A program made the translations under genes and the position numbers. From Pseudomonas sp. TH15 (GTDB lineage: Bacteria; Pseudomonadota; Gammaproteobacteria; Pseudomonadales; Pseudomonadaceae), in contig NZ_JAEKEL010000001.1 of the NCBI RefSeq assembly GCF_016651105.1, forward strand, positions 4,082,001-4,146,000: 64,000 nt of DNA, written 5' to 3'. This document shows, one piece after another, positions 53,196 to 62,744 of the stretch (position 1 is the stretch's first letter; each line of letters starts with the position of its first letter). The notes under the pieces are model-generated. The model ran no database searches. It saw only the letters and a program-made list of their open reading frames with translations, and had not been told where the DNA came from.

Positions 53196-53254
53196 AAGCG
53201 TAACGGTTTGAGAGAGACGGATTTTTTCGCAACATCACTAAGGAAGGTCGCTGG

Positions 53255-56200
53255 ATGAATAACAATAAAACCCCCGCGCAAACGGGTGGCCGTTTTGCCC
53301 TGAAAACCCTCACGCTCGCCGTGCTCTGTGCCATCGGCACAGTCCATGCCGCGCCTTACGTGGAAAACGGCAAACTCGGTGACCCGAACAGTTGGCGCAG
53401 CGCCGAGTTCAAGGCCGATTGGGGCGTGGGCGCGATCAACGCCCAGGACGCCTACGCCGCCGGCTACACCGGCAAAGGCGTGAAACTGGGGATCTTCGAC
53501 CAGCCGGTCTACGCCGCGCACCCGGAGTTTTCCGGGGCCAACAAAGTAATCAACCTGGTCACCAGCGGCATTCGCGAATACACCGACCCGTACATTCCGG
53601 TCAAAGCCGGGGATGCGTTCCGTTATGACGGCACGCCTTCGGTTGGTTCCAACGGCAAGCTCGGCGCTCACGGCACCCACGTTGGCGGTATCGCAGCCGG
53701 CAGCCGCGACGGCGGGCCGATGCATGGCGTGGCTTTCGGTGCGCAAATCATCAGCGCCGACAACGGTGACCCAGGCCCGGAGGACGGGATCATTCGCGGC
53801 AACGACGGCGCGGTTTACAAGGCCGGTTGGGATGCCCTGATCGCCAGTGGCGCACGCGTCATCAACAATAGCTGGGGCATCGGCATCACCGATCGCTTCG
53901 ACCTCGGCGGGAGCGACCCGGCGCATCCGCACTTCACCGTGCAAGACGCCCAGTTGCAGTTCAACGAGATCCGGCCGTTGCTCGGGACCAAACCGGGTGG
54001 TGCCTATGACGGCGCGATTGCCGCAGCCCGCAGCGGCATCGTGACGATCTTCGCCGCTGGCAACGACCACAACCTCAACAACCCCGATGCCATTGCCGGC
54101 CTGGGTTACTTTGTGCCGGACATCGCGCCGAACTGGGTCACCGTCGCCGCGCTGCAACAGAACCCGGACCTGACCAGCGCCAACCCCTATAACATCAGCA
54201 CGTTCTCGTCGCGCTGCGGCTACACCGCCAGTTTTTGCGTATCGGCACCGGGCACCAAGATCTACAGCTCGATCATCAGCGGCACCAACGCCGAGAACCT
54301 GACCACCGGCTACGCCAACTACAACGGCACCTCGATGGCCGCGCCGCACGTGGCCGGTTCCATGGCGGTGTTGATGGAACGCTTCCCCTACATGACCGGC
54401 GCGCAGGTCGCCAGCGTGTTGCGCACCACCGCCACCGACCTCGGCGCCCCAGGCATCGACGCGTTGTACGGCTGGGGCATGATCAACCTGAGCAAGGGCG
54501 TCAATGGCCCGGCGATGTTCGTCACCGAGAAGGACATTCCCGAAGAGTTCCGCATCGCAGGTGCCTACGGCTCCAGCCAGTTTGTCGCGGACCTGCCAGG
54601 CATCGGCGCGATCGTCGACGCCGGCAAACCCACCGAGCGTGTCTGTAACGACGTGCACTGCGGGCTCGACACCTGGAGCAACGACATTTCCGGCCATGGC
54701 GGCCTGACCAAACAGGGCATCGGCACCCTGGTGATGACCGGCGCCAACACCTACGCCGGTCCGACGCTGGTCAACCAGGGCCGCTTGGCGATCAATGGTT
54801 CACTGATGTCCGCGGTCACCGTCAATGACAGCGGCATCCTCGGCGGCAACGGCAGCATCGGTGCATTGACCGCGAAAAGCGGCGGCACCGTGGCGCCGGG
54901 CAACTCCATCGGCACCTTGCACGTGACGGGCGACGTCGTCTTCGAACCAGGCTCGACCTACGCCGTGGAACTGTCACCGACCAGCAGCGACCAGATCGTC
55001 GCAAGCGGCAAAGCAGTGATCGATGGCGCTACGGTCAGCCTGTCCCTGGAAAACAGTCCGACATTACTGACCACCGCCCAGACCCAAAGCTTGCTCGGCC
55101 ATCAGTACAACATCCTGCAAGCGGCCGGCGGCATACAAGGGCAATTCGGTGCGGTATTGCCCGACTATGCGTTCCTCGGCGGCACCCTGGCGTATTCAGC
55201 GAGTGGTGTGCAACTGGACGTCGGGCGTAATGGCGCCTCGTTTGCCAGCGTTGGCCTGACGCCGAATCAGCGTGCCGTCGGTGCAGCCGCAGAGCGTCTG
55301 GGCGCGGGCAATGCGCTGTACGAAACCCTGCTGTTGTCGCCGACTGCAGCGGTGGCCCAGCAAGCGTTCCAGCAACTGTCCGGCGAGATTCATCCGGCCA
55401 TCGGCACGATGCTGATCAACGACAGCCGCTACCTGCGTGATGCCGTCAGCGAGCGTCTGCGTGAACGGGATCTGTTCAACGCCGGCGCGCCGACCGATGA
55501 CAAAAGCAACCTCTGGGTCAAGGCCCTTGGCGCCTGGGGCAAGAGCGATGGCGGCAATGACAACGCCAGCTCCAACAGCTCCATCGGCGGCTTGCTGGTC
55601 GGTGGTGATGGTTTGATTGCTGAAGAAACCCGCCTCGGTTTCGTTACTGGTTATAGCGACAGCTCGTTGAGCATGGGCGATGGCACGCATTCGTCGGCAT
55701 CGGTCGACAGCTACCACTTGGGTGCGTACCTGGGGCATGAAATCGATGCCCTGCGCTTGAGCGTCGGTGGTGCTTACAGCTGGCATCGGATTGATGTGAA
55801 ACGTGAACTGCAATTGGGCGACGTCAGCGGCAAGCAGAAAACCAAACGCGATGCGACCACGGCTCAACTGTTCGCCGAGGCTGCTTACAAACTGGACCTG
55901 CAACCGCTGGCACTGGAACCGTTCGCCAACCTGGCCTACGTGCACTTGAACAGCGACGGCTTCACCGAGAACGGTGATGCCGCGGCGCTCAAGGGCGGTG
56001 AAGACAACCGCGACGCGGTGCTGTCGACCCTCGGTCTGCGGGCCGGCAAATCGATTGCGCTGTCTGACCAGAAAAAACTGGAACTGTCTGGCAGCCTCGG
56101 CTGGCAGCACAACCTGAGCAGCACCCGTTCCGAAGACCACTTGGCCTTCGCCAACGGCAACACCGCATTCAGCGTGCAGAGCGTATCCCTGGACCGCGAC

Positions 56201-56332
56201 GCCGCGGTCGTCGGGCTGCGCGCCGGGTTGGCCTTGAACCAGGCAACCCGCGTGAACCTGGATTACAACGGACTGATCGGTTCCAACGAGAAGGACCACG
56301 GCGTGGGCCTGACCCTGGACTGGCAGTTCTGA
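53255..56332 (+). CDS. prtB: Autotransporter serine protease PrtB (subtilase)
   Basis: This 1025-residue paralogue of PrtA has a signal peptide (ending VHA-APYV), a subtilase domain with Asp82 (LGIFDQPVY), His139 (GAHGTHVGGIAAGS) and Ser360 (NGTSMAAPHVAG), and a C-terminal autotransporter barrel ending TLDWQF. The central and barrel regions are close to PrtA (for example YAVELSPTSSD and SLENSPTLL in both), while the protease domains are more divergent. The shared architecture points to tandem duplication. The catalytic Asp sits in DQPVY where PrtA has DSGFD, so substrate preference may differ. Confidence 0.92.
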   Translation: MNNNKTPAQTGGRFALKTLTLAVLCAIGTVHAAPYVENGKLGDPNSWRSAEFKADWGVGAINAQDAYAAGYTGKGVKLGIFDQPVYAAHPEFSGANKVINLVTSGIREYTDPYIPVKAGDAFRYDGTPSVGSNGKLGAHGTHVGGIAAGSRDGGPMHGVAFGAQIISADNGDPGPEDGIIRGNDGAVYKAGWDALIASGARVINNSWGIGITDRFDLGGSDPAHPHFTVQDAQLQFNEIRPLLGTKPGGAYDGAIAAARSGIVTIFAAGNDHNLNNPDAIAGLGYFVPDIAPNWVTVAALQQNPDLTSANPYNISTFSSRCGYTASFCVSAPGTKIYSSIISGTNAENLTTGYANYNGTSMAAPHVAGSMAVLMERFPYMTGAQVASVLRTTATDLGAPGIDALYGWGMINLSKGVNGPAMFVTEKDIPEEFRIAGAYGSSQFVADLPGIGAIVDAGKPTERVCNDVHCGLDTWSNDISGHGGLTKQGIGTLVMTGANTYAGPTLVNQGRLAINGSLMSAVTVNDSGILGGNGSIGALTAKSGGTVAPGNSIGTLHVTGDVVFEPGSTYAVELSPTSSDQIVASGKAVIDGATVSLSLENSPTLLTTAQTQSLLGHQYNILQAAGGIQGQFGAVLPDYAFLGGTLAYSASGVQLDVGRNGASFASVGLTPNQRAVGAAAERLGAGNALYETLLLSPTAAVAQQAFQQLSGEIHPAIGTMLINDSRYLRDAVSERLRERDLFNAGAPTDDKSNLWVKALGAWGKSDGGNDNASSNSSIGGLLVGGDGLIAEETRLGFVTGYSDSSLSMGDGTHSSASVDSYHLGAYLGHEIDALRLSVGGAYSWHRIDVKRELQLGDVSGKQKTKRDATTAQLFAEAAYKLDLQPLALEPFANLAYVHLNSDGFTENGDAAALKGGEDNRDAVLSTLGLRAGKSIALSDQKKLELSGSLGWQHNLSSTRSEDHLAFANGNTAFSVQSVSLDRDAAVVGLRAGLALNQATRVNLDYNGLIGSNEKDHGVGLTLDWQF

Positions 56333-56355
56333 TTTGACGCTAAGGAAGCAAAAGA

Positions 56356-58059
56356 ATGGGACTGTTTGATTACAAAAATGCCGGCAGTGCGGCCGGCAAA
56401 GAGTTGTACAGCGATGCCATCGCATTGACGCTGTATGCCTACACGCCAACCGGCCAGCCGTTGCCGGCCACCGGTTGGGCGCCGATTGGCGCGACGGCAC
56501 TGGGATACAAAGGCAAGGCCAGTGCTCAAGGCACCTTCTATGGCGAGAAAGAGGGTTTCACCAGCGCCGAATCTGAAGTGCTCGGCAAGTACGACGCCGC
56601 CGGCAAGCTGATCGGCCTCGGTGTGGCCTTTCGCGGCACCGGTGGCCTGGGCTACAGCGACACCTTTGGCGACATGAAAAACAATCTGCTGGCGGCTGTC
56701 GGACCGGTGGATTACGCGAAGAACTACGCCAAAAGCGCCTTCGATACCTTGCTCAAGGACGTCGCCGCGTTCGCCATTGCCCACGGCCTGAGCGCCAAGG
56801 ACGTGCTGTTCAGCGGCCACAGCCTCGGCGGTCTGGGCGTCAACAGCGTCGCGGAACTGAGTGGCAGCAATTGGGGTGGTTTCTTCAAGGACGCCAACTA
56901 CGTGGCCTTCGCCTCGCCGACCCAAAGCGCCACCGGCAACAACGTGCTGAACATCGGCTACGAGAATGATCCGGTGTTTCGCGCGCTGGACGGCACCACG
57001 TTCAGCAGCGGCTCAATGGGCAAGCACGACGGCCATCAGGAGTCAGCGACCAACAACATCGTCAACTTCAACGATAACTACGCGTCGACCTCACAGAACC
57101 TGGTGCCGTTCAGCATCATCAATCCGCTGAACTGGTCGGCCCATGGCTCGTTGGGGTATGCCGACGGCTTGAACCGGGTGATCGACTCGCGCTTCTACGA
57201 CCTCACGACCAAGGATTCGACGCTGATCGTGTCCAACCTGACGGAGTCGTCCCGCAGCAGCACCTGGGTCGAGGACCTGGGCCGCAGCGGCGAGCCACAC
57301 ACCGGTAGCACGTTCATCATCGGCACCGACAGCAATGACTTGCTCAAGGGCGGCGCCGGCAATGACTTCATCGAGGGCCGGGACGGTAACGACCGATTCC
57401 GCGATGACGGTGGCTACAACATCCTGCTGGGCGGCAAGGGCAGCAACACCTTCGAGCTGCAAAAGCCGCTGCAGAACTTCAGCTTTGCCAACGATGGTGA
57501 CGGCACGTTGTACGTGCGCGATGCCTACGGCGGCATCAGCCTGACCCGCGACATCGGGGCGCTGGTGAGCAAGGAGTCGAGTGGCTGGTGGGGCATGACC
57601 AGCAAGGAGATCACCTACACCGTCAGCGCCAACGGCTTGCTCAACGGCAGCGAACTGACCCACTACAACCACTCGCTCAATGGCGATGCCTACGGCAATA
57701 CGCTGGCCGCCACTGTCGACGGCGACTGGTTGTTCGGCAACGCCGGCGACGACCTGCTGCGCAGCGACAAGAGTCACGTCACCTTCGTCGGTGGCACGGG
57801 CAATGACGTGATGCATGCCGCGGGCGGCAACAACACGTTCCTGTTCAGCGGAGCCTTCGGTTTTGACGCGATCAATGGCTACCAGGGCAGCGACAAACTG
57901 GTGTTCATGGGCGTCCAGGGCGCAGGGCAGGGCTACGACTACAAGCAACATGCAACCCAGTCCGGCCATGACACGGTGCTCAAGGTTGGCGATTTTGCCG
58001 TGACCCTTGTCGGGGTCGGGCTGGATAACCTGTCGGCTTCAGGCATCACCTTCGCGTAA
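56356..58059 (+). CDS. lipA1: Family I.3 RTX lipase/polyurethanase LipA1 (PueB-like)
   Basis: The 567-residue product has an N-terminal alpha/beta-hydrolase domain with GHSLGGLG (Ser156), Asp205 (YENDPVF) and His263 (WSAHGSLG), and a C-terminal RTX part with GGAGNDFIEGRDGNDRF and a later VGGTGNDVM block, ending in the type I signal region with SASGITFA. It has no signal peptide and should leave through AprDEF. It lacks a stretch of about 50 residues near residue 30 that LipA2 has. The length equals P. protegens PueB. It hydrolyses esters, including polyurethane-type polyesters. Confidence 0.93.
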   Translation: MGLFDYKNAGSAAGKELYSDAIALTLYAYTPTGQPLPATGWAPIGATALGYKGKASAQGTFYGEKEGFTSAESEVLGKYDAAGKLIGLGVAFRGTGGLGYSDTFGDMKNNLLAAVGPVDYAKNYAKSAFDTLLKDVAAFAIAHGLSAKDVLFSGHSLGGLGVNSVAELSGSNWGGFFKDANYVAFASPTQSATGNNVLNIGYENDPVFRALDGTTFSSGSMGKHDGHQESATNNIVNFNDNYASTSQNLVPFSIINPLNWSAHGSLGYADGLNRVIDSRFYDLTTKDSTLIVSNLTESSRSSTWVEDLGRSGEPHTGSTFIIGTDSNDLLKGGAGNDFIEGRDGNDRFRDDGGYNILLGGKGSNTFELQKPLQNFSFANDGDGTLYVRDAYGGISLTRDIGALVSKESSGWWGMTSKEITYTVSANGLLNGSELTHYNHSLNGDAYGNTLAATVDGDWLFGNAGDDLLRSDKSHVTFVGGTGNDVMHAAGGNNTFLFSGAFGFDAINGYQGSDKLVFMGVQGAGQGYDYKQHATQSGHDTVLKVGDFAVTLVGVGLDNLSASGITFA

Positions 58060-58086
58060 GAAAAGCTGCATGCACTAAATGCTCCG

Positions 58087-58110
58087 GGGCGCCTCGTCAG
58101 TGAGGCGTCC
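58087..58110 (+). terminator. Hairpin between lipA1 and lipA2
   Basis: GGGCGCCTC and GAGGCGTCC pair over nine positions with one G-U, around a six-base loop. No T-run follows, so it may act as an RNA stabiliser or partial attenuator. Confidence 0.5.
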
Positions 58111-58159
58111 TGGTTGTGAGCTATCTCTGACGATTCCAGCAAAGAGAGAGGCAATATCT

Positions 58160-60013
58160 ATGGGTGTGTATGACTACAAGAACTTCGGCACAGCCGATTC
58201 CAAGGTGTTGTTCAGCGACGCCATGGCCATCACGCTGTATTCCTATCACAACCTCGATAACGGCTTTGCCGCCGGTTATCAGCACAACGGCTTCGGCCTC
58301 GGTTTGCCGGCGACGCTGGTCACCGCGCTGATCGGTGGCACTGACTCCCAGGGCGTCATCCCGGGCGTTCCATGGAACCCCGATTCGGAAAAACTCGCTC
58401 TGGCTGCCGTGCAAAAGGCCGGTTGGACGCCGATCACCGCCTCGCAATTGGGCTATGACGGCAAGACCGATGCACTGGGAACCTTCTATGGCGAGAAGGC
58501 CGGGTTCACCAGCGCTCAGGTCGAGATCCTCGGCAAGTACGACGCCCAGGGTCATCTCACCGAAATGGGCATTGCCTTTCGCGGCACCAGCGGCCCGCGG
58601 GAAATCCAGATCAGCGACTCCATTGGCGACATCATCAACGACCTGCTGGCCGCGCTGGGTCCCAAGGATTACGCGAAGAATTACGTCGGTGAAGCCTTTG
58701 GCAAACTGCTCGGCAACGTCGCCGCGTTTGCCAGTGCCAATGGGCTGTCGGGCAAGGACGTGCTGTTCAGCGGCCACAGCCTGGGCGGGTTGGCGGTCAA
58801 CAGCGCGGCGGACCTGAGCACTGACAAGTGGGGCGGTTTCTTCAAGGACTCGAACTACATCGCCTACGCGTCGCCGACCCAAAGCAGCACCGATAAAGTG
58901 CTTAACGTTGGCTACGAAAACGACCCGGTGTTCCGCGCGCTCGACGGCTCGACGTTCAACCTGGCGTCTGTCGGCGTGCACGATGCTCCCAAGGATTCGG
59001 CGACGGACAACATCGTCAGCTTCAACGATCACTACGCCTCGACGGCGTGGAACGTGCTGCCGTTTTCCATCCTCAACGTCCCGACCTGGATTTCGCACTT
59101 GCCGACCGCTTATGGCGATGGCATGAACCGGGTGATCGAGTCGAAGTTCTACGACCTGACCAGCAAAGACTCGACCATCATCGTCGCCAACCTGTCGGAC
59201 CCGGCGCGGGCTAACACTTGGGTCCAGGATCTGAACCGCAACGCTGAAACCCACAAGGGCAGCACCTTCATCATCGGCAGCGACGGCGACGACCTGATCC
59301 AGGGTGGCAAGGGTAACGACTACCTTGAAGGCCGGGATGGCAACGACACCTTCCGCGATGGTGGCGGCTACAACATCCTGCTCGGCGGCAAGGGCAATAA
59401 CGTGCTGGACTTGCAGCAGTCGGTGAAGAGCTTCGATTTCGCCAACGATGGCGCCGGCAACCTCTACGTGCGTGATGCCAATGGCGGCATCAGCATCACC
59501 CGCGACATCGGCAGCATCATCACCAAGGAACCGGGATTCCTGTGGGGCGTGTTCAAAGATGACGTGACCCACAGCGTCACGGCAGATGGCCTGAAGGTCG
59601 GCAACAACTTCACTCAGTACGCCTCGAGCGTGAAGGGTGGGGCGGGTGCCGATACGCTGACCGCACACGCCGGCGGTGATTGGCTGTTTGGCCTGGACGG
59701 CAACGACCATTTGATCGGTGGCAAGGGCAACGACGTGTTTGTCGGCGGCGCGGGCAATGACCTGATGGAGTCGGGCGGCGGGATCAATACCTTCCTGTTC
59801 AGTGGTGCGTTTGGCCAGGACAAGGTGGTTGGTTATCAGGCCAGCGACAAACTGGTGTTTATGGGTGTTGCGGGAGTGGCGCCGAACGATGACTTCCGGG
59901 CGCATGCCACGGCGGTCGGGCATGACACGGTGCTGACGTTTGGTGGTGATTCGGTGACGTTGGTGGGGGTTTCGCTCGGTAGCCTGAACGCCGACGGCAT
60001 CGTCATCGCCTGA
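58160..60013 (+). CDS. lipA2: Family I.3 RTX lipase LipA2 (PueA/TliA-like)
   Basis: This 617-residue lipase has Ser207 (GHSLGGLA), Asp255 (ENDPVF) and His313 (ISHLPTA), exactly the catalytic positions of the well-studied family I.3 lipases of this length. The RTX part includes GGKGNDYLEGRDGNDTF and two later glycine-rich blocks with GGKGNDVFVGGAGNDLM. A signal peptide is absent and the C-terminus ends GIVIA, as expected for AprDEF export. The N-terminal segment around residues 28-78, missing in LipA1, corresponds to the lid region. The start ATG 58160 has GAGAGGC upstream. Confidence 0.95.
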   Translation: MGVYDYKNFGTADSKVLFSDAMAITLYSYHNLDNGFAAGYQHNGFGLGLPATLVTALIGGTDSQGVIPGVPWNPDSEKLALAAVQKAGWTPITASQLGYDGKTDALGTFYGEKAGFTSAQVEILGKYDAQGHLTEMGIAFRGTSGPREIQISDSIGDIINDLLAALGPKDYAKNYVGEAFGKLLGNVAAFASANGLSGKDVLFSGHSLGGLAVNSAADLSTDKWGGFFKDSNYIAYASPTQSSTDKVLNVGYENDPVFRALDGSTFNLASVGVHDAPKDSATDNIVSFNDHYASTAWNVLPFSILNVPTWISHLPTAYGDGMNRVIESKFYDLTSKDSTIIVANLSDPARANTWVQDLNRNAETHKGSTFIIGSDGDDLIQGGKGNDYLEGRDGNDTFRDGGGYNILLGGKGNNVLDLQQSVKSFDFANDGAGNLYVRDANGGISITRDIGSIITKEPGFLWGVFKDDVTHSVTADGLKVGNNFTQYASSVKGGAGADTLTAHAGGDWLFGLDGNDHLIGGKGNDVFVGGAGNDLMESGGGINTFLFSGAFGQDKVVGYQASDKLVFMGVAGVAPNDDFRAHATAVGHDTVLTFGGDSVTLVGVSLGSLNADGIVIA

Positions 60014-60036
60014 TAACAAGGTCGTTACACACAACC

Positions 60037-60068
60037 TTGTGGCGAGGGCGCTTGCTCCCTCGCCACAA
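60037..60068 (+). terminator. Single REP hairpin ending the exoenzyme locus
   Basis: TTGTGGCGAGGG and CCCTCGCCACAA are perfect 12-base arms around an eight-base loop. It is a shortened REP unit of the GTGGCGAGGG type, 24 bases after lipA2. Confidence 0.8.
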
Positions 60069-60197
60069 TCAGTGTCAAAAGTGACTTAACAGCCACTCCC
60101 TGACTCAAAGCCCTGCAAAAACAGGAAATGCGGCCTAAAGCGAGCACGTGCCCACACGTTCTACCGCTAGCCACCATTGATTACAGGAGATTCAAAC

Positions 60198-60572
60198 GTG
60201 AAAGGTTTCAAGGGGTATGTCGGGTTTATGGGTTTGGTGCTGTGTTCGGCCAATGCCTGGGCCGACCTGCCTCAAAGCTCGATTCTGAGCCGTTACGGTA
60301 TTAGCACCGATCAGTTGCCGGCGCCGGCAAAAACCGACGTGAGCGAACCTGCCGAAGAGAAAAGCCGCTTTCAGATCCAGCCCGAACAGCCGTTCGTGAC
60401 CCTGCGCCTGGGTGACGGCAAGCAGCCACAAACCACCGGCAATCTGAGCATCGACCGCATGGCCCAGCAGGATCTGGAGCGTTGCCAGCGTTTGCAGGGG
60501 GAAGTGGCCCGGCGCGGCGGAACCTACATGCCGTGCGACAACAGCCTGCCCGGCATGCCGAACTTCGAGTAA
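60198..60572 (+). CDS. Small exported protein of unknown function
   Basis: GTG 60198 is preceded by ACAGGAGA seven bases upstream. The 124-residue product begins with a signal peptide (MKGFKGYVGFMGLVLCSANA-WADL), followed by a low-complexity polar region and a C-terminal part with two cysteines (LERCQRLQ and YMPCDNSL). No family is recognised. It could be a periplasmic protein. A REP palindrome follows it. Confidence 0.65.
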   Translation: MKGFKGYVGFMGLVLCSANAWADLPQSSILSRYGISTDQLPAPAKTDVSEPAEEKSRFQIQPEQPFVTLRLGDGKQPQTTGNLSIDRMAQQDLERCQRLQGEVARRGGTYMPCDNSLPGMPNFE

Positions 60573-60581
60573 TGATGCCAA

Positions 60582-60666
60582 TGTAGGAGCTGCCGCAGGC
60601 TGCGATCTTTTGATCTGGTTTTTACAGATCAAAATATAAAGATCGCAGCCTGCGGCAGCTCCTACA
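60582..60666. repeat. REP palindrome of the TGTAGGAGCTGCCGCAGGCTG type
   Basis: The arms 60582-60610 and 60638-60666 are perfect 29-base complements, with additional GATCTG/CAGATC pairing inside. This second REP family is common in fluorescent Pseudomonas. It acts as a terminator region between convergent genes, the small exported protein and the lipoprotein on the minus strand. Confidence 0.9.
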
Positions 60667-60675
60667 GGGGGCTTG

Positions 60676-60900
60676 TCAGTCTTCTTTGCGTACGGTGGCG
60701 ACTTCGTCGGCGCGGACCTTCACTTTCGCCCCGGAAATATCTTCGAATTCATAGAAGCCGTCCTTGGTCTTGGTTTTCGGCATGTCCTTGGTCAAATACT
60801 GGGTGCCGTTCTGCAGGGTCACCACTGTTGGCGTCGCGCAACCGGCCAGGGCCAGGAAAGCAGCGACTGCCAGGGGCAGGCCCAGGGTCTTGATGTTCAT
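60676..60900 (-). CDS. YgdI/YgdR-type lipoprotein
   Basis: The 74-residue lipoprotein has a signal peptide ending in LALAGCATPT and a mature domain with VVTLQNGTQYLTKDMPKT and YEFEDISGAKVKVRADEV, the SH3-like fold of the DUF903/YgdI-YgdR family. It would be anchored in the envelope; the function of the family is unknown. ATG 60900 was chosen because the lipobox fits only from there; a longer upstream frame has no signal peptide. Confidence 0.8.
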   Translation of the reverse strand: MNIKTLGLPLAVAAFLALAGCATPTVVTLQNGTQYLTKDMPKTKTKDGFYEFEDISGAKVKVRADEVATVRKED

Positions 60901-61070
60901 ACATACCTCTGACTCCTCATGATTTGATACCGCACAATGTCGGTGTTCTAACGCGGTTGGTGCCATTGCGCCGGAAAAAGTTCGATGTGCCGGTTAAAAA
61001 ATGCCATTGATCCTTTTCCGTTTGCCCGGACAGGGCGTAGCTGGTATCTGTACGCATAACCAGTATTCGC

Positions 61071-62744
61071 TTGCCATGGCCCTTATTTCCTGTGATTGCA
61101 AACCCGCTCGACGATCCGTTCTATTACTTGAATAACTTCATGCAAGTGCTTGATTGGCTTGAACATCGCTATGCCGATGTATTGAGTGTCGAGGAACAAC
61201 GCTTCATTCGTGAATTTAACCGCTTGCCCCGTGAGTCTCGGGCATTGCTGGTGCGGATGGTAATGCGCAAGGGCCTGCATTTCCGGGCCGGTAAGCTGCA
61301 TTACGTCGAGATCGGTGACATCGCCCAAGCCGCGCAACCGTTGTTGCAACACACCTGGCTCGATGAGCACGCGGCGCTGAGCATGGCAGAAGTGTTCGAT
61401 GTGCTGCTCAAGGGCGAAATCCTCCAGGCTTTCGGTGCTTTCATCGAACAGCCCAAGGGCCGCAAGGATGGCTGGTTGCCGCTGTTGGCCGAGCAGTTCA
61501 ACGAACCGCGCAGCCTGCGTGACTGGGCGCCGTTGCTTGCCGAGCGTCTGTTCAGCCTGACCATCATGGGGCTGTGTGATCGGTTGCGTTTGATGTTCTT
61601 CGGCAATCTTTACCAGGATTGGTCGGAGTTCGTGTTGGCGGACCTCGGTATCTTTACCTATGAAAAAGTCGAGTTTTGCGCCGAATCCCGCGGCTTGCGT
61701 TGCCGGGAAGACGTGGACGCCTGCGTGTTCCTGCACGACTGTCAGCTTCGGTTCGAGGTCGGTGAAGACGTCGCCGTCGTCGTCGAGCAGATCAACGCCT
61801 TGGCACTGAGTAATCCCTGGTTGCAACGTCGCCGGGGCAAGTTGTTGTTCCAGATTGGCCAGCATTGCGAACGCGTGGCCGATTTCGCCAATGCCCTGAC
61901 CATCTACCGTGAATGCGCTTATCCCGGCTCGCGCCTTCGGCTGATTCGGGTGCTGGAGCGTTGCGGTGAGTATTCGTTGGCCCTGGACCTGGCAGCCTTA
62001 GCAGAGCAAGCACCGGAAAGCGCCGCCGAACAGCAGCAATTGCTGCGGGTGTTGCCAAGGCTGCGGCGCAAACTGGGCGGGCCGCCGATGAAACGCGCAG
62101 CCCCTCGGGCCATGCAGCGCCTGGATCTGCAACTGCTGCGAACTGATCTGGCGTTGTCGGTGGAGTACTACGTGCAGGCGCACTTGGCCGAAGAATCAGC
62201 GCCGGTGCATTACGTCGAGAACAGCCTGATCAATTCGTTGTTCGGCTTGCTGTGCTGGCCGGCGATTTTCGCGCCGTTGCCGGGGGCGTTTTTCCACCCG
62301 TTCCAGCGCGGGCCGGTGGATTTGCTCAATGAAGACTTTCACGGTCGCCGGGCCGAACTGTTCCAGGCCTGCCTCGCCGAACTGGACGACGGGCGTTACC
62401 GTCAGACGATTCGCGAGCGTTACGTGGCCAAGTGGGGCGTGCAGTCGCCGTTCGTGTTCTGGGGCGCGCTGACCGAGGAGTTACTCGATCAGGCGCTGGA
62501 CTGCCTGCCGGCCGAACACCTCAAGCTCTGGTTCGACCGCTTGCTACTGGACATCAAGGCCAACCGCGCCGGCATGCCGGACCTGATCCAGTTCTGGCCG
62601 CAGGACAAGACCTACCGCATGATCGAAGTCAAAGGCCCCGGCGATCGCCTGCAAGACAATCAACTGCGCTGGATCGAGTTCTGCCACGAACACCAGATGC
62701 CGATTGCCGTCTGCTACGTGCAATGGACGGAGCAGAGCGCTTGA
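61071..62744 (+). CDS. Fan1-type VRR-NUC nuclease
   Basis: This 557-residue protein resembles bacterial Fan1 (as in P. aeruginosa), a structure-specific nuclease that incises 5' flaps and interstrand cross-links. Its C-terminus carries the VRR-NUC PD-(D/E)XK motif: GMPDLIQFW with Asp504 and IEVKGPGDRLQDNQLRW with Glu519 and Lys521. The rest is helical with the TPR-like stretch DFANALTIYRECAYPGSRLR. TTG 61071 is the first possible start; GTG 61092, giving MIANPLDDPFYYL, matches homologues better. Its stop overlaps the start of the downstream helicase, so both form one operon for cross-link repair. Confidence 0.88.
   Translation: MPWPLFPVIANPLDDPFYYLNNFMQVLDWLEHRYADVLSVEEQRFIREFNRLPRESRALLVRMVMRKGLHFRAGKLHYVEIGDIAQAAQPLLQHTWLDEHAALSMAEVFDVLLKGEILQAFGAFIEQPKGRKDGWLPLLAEQFNEPRSLRDWAPLLAERLFSLTIMGLCDRLRLMFFGNLYQDWSEFVLADLGIFTYEKVEFCAESRGLRCREDVDACVFLHDCQLRFEVGEDVAVVVEQINALALSNPWLQRRRGKLLFQIGQHCERVADFANALTIYRECAYPGSRLRLIRVLERCGEYSLALDLAALAEQAPESAAEQQQLLRVLPRLRRKLGGPPMKRAAPRAMQRLDLQLLRTDLALSVEYYVQAHLAEESAPVHYVENSLINSLFGLLCWPAIFAPLPGAFFHPFQRGPVDLLNEDFHGRRAELFQACLAELDDGRYRQTIRERYVAKWGVQSPFVFWGALTEELLDQALDCLPAEHLKLWFDRLLLDIKANRAGMPDLIQFWPQDKTYRMIEVKGPGDRLQDNQLRWIEFCHEHQMPIAVCYVQWTEQSA

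Noticed and set aside
53054..54697. Minus-strand frame opposite prtB and the REP pair
   Set aside because: It mirrors the subtilase domain and includes repeat DNA, with no family similarity seen.
58079..58159. Upstream in-frame extension of lipA2 from an earlier ATG
   Set aside because: It would cover the intergenic hairpin and add a basic leader. ATG 58160 has a ribosome-binding site and gives the family's exact length and catalytic numbering.
58121..60034. Open frame of over 600 codons opposite lipA2
   Set aside because: The lipase reading on the plus strand has an exact catalytic triad and RTX repeats. The minus frame is only an effect of codon bias.
34691..60666. Repeated palindromes as a possible CRISPR array
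   Set aside because: The units are scattered between genes as inverted pairs and are not evenly spaced direct repeats with unique spacers. They are REP elements.
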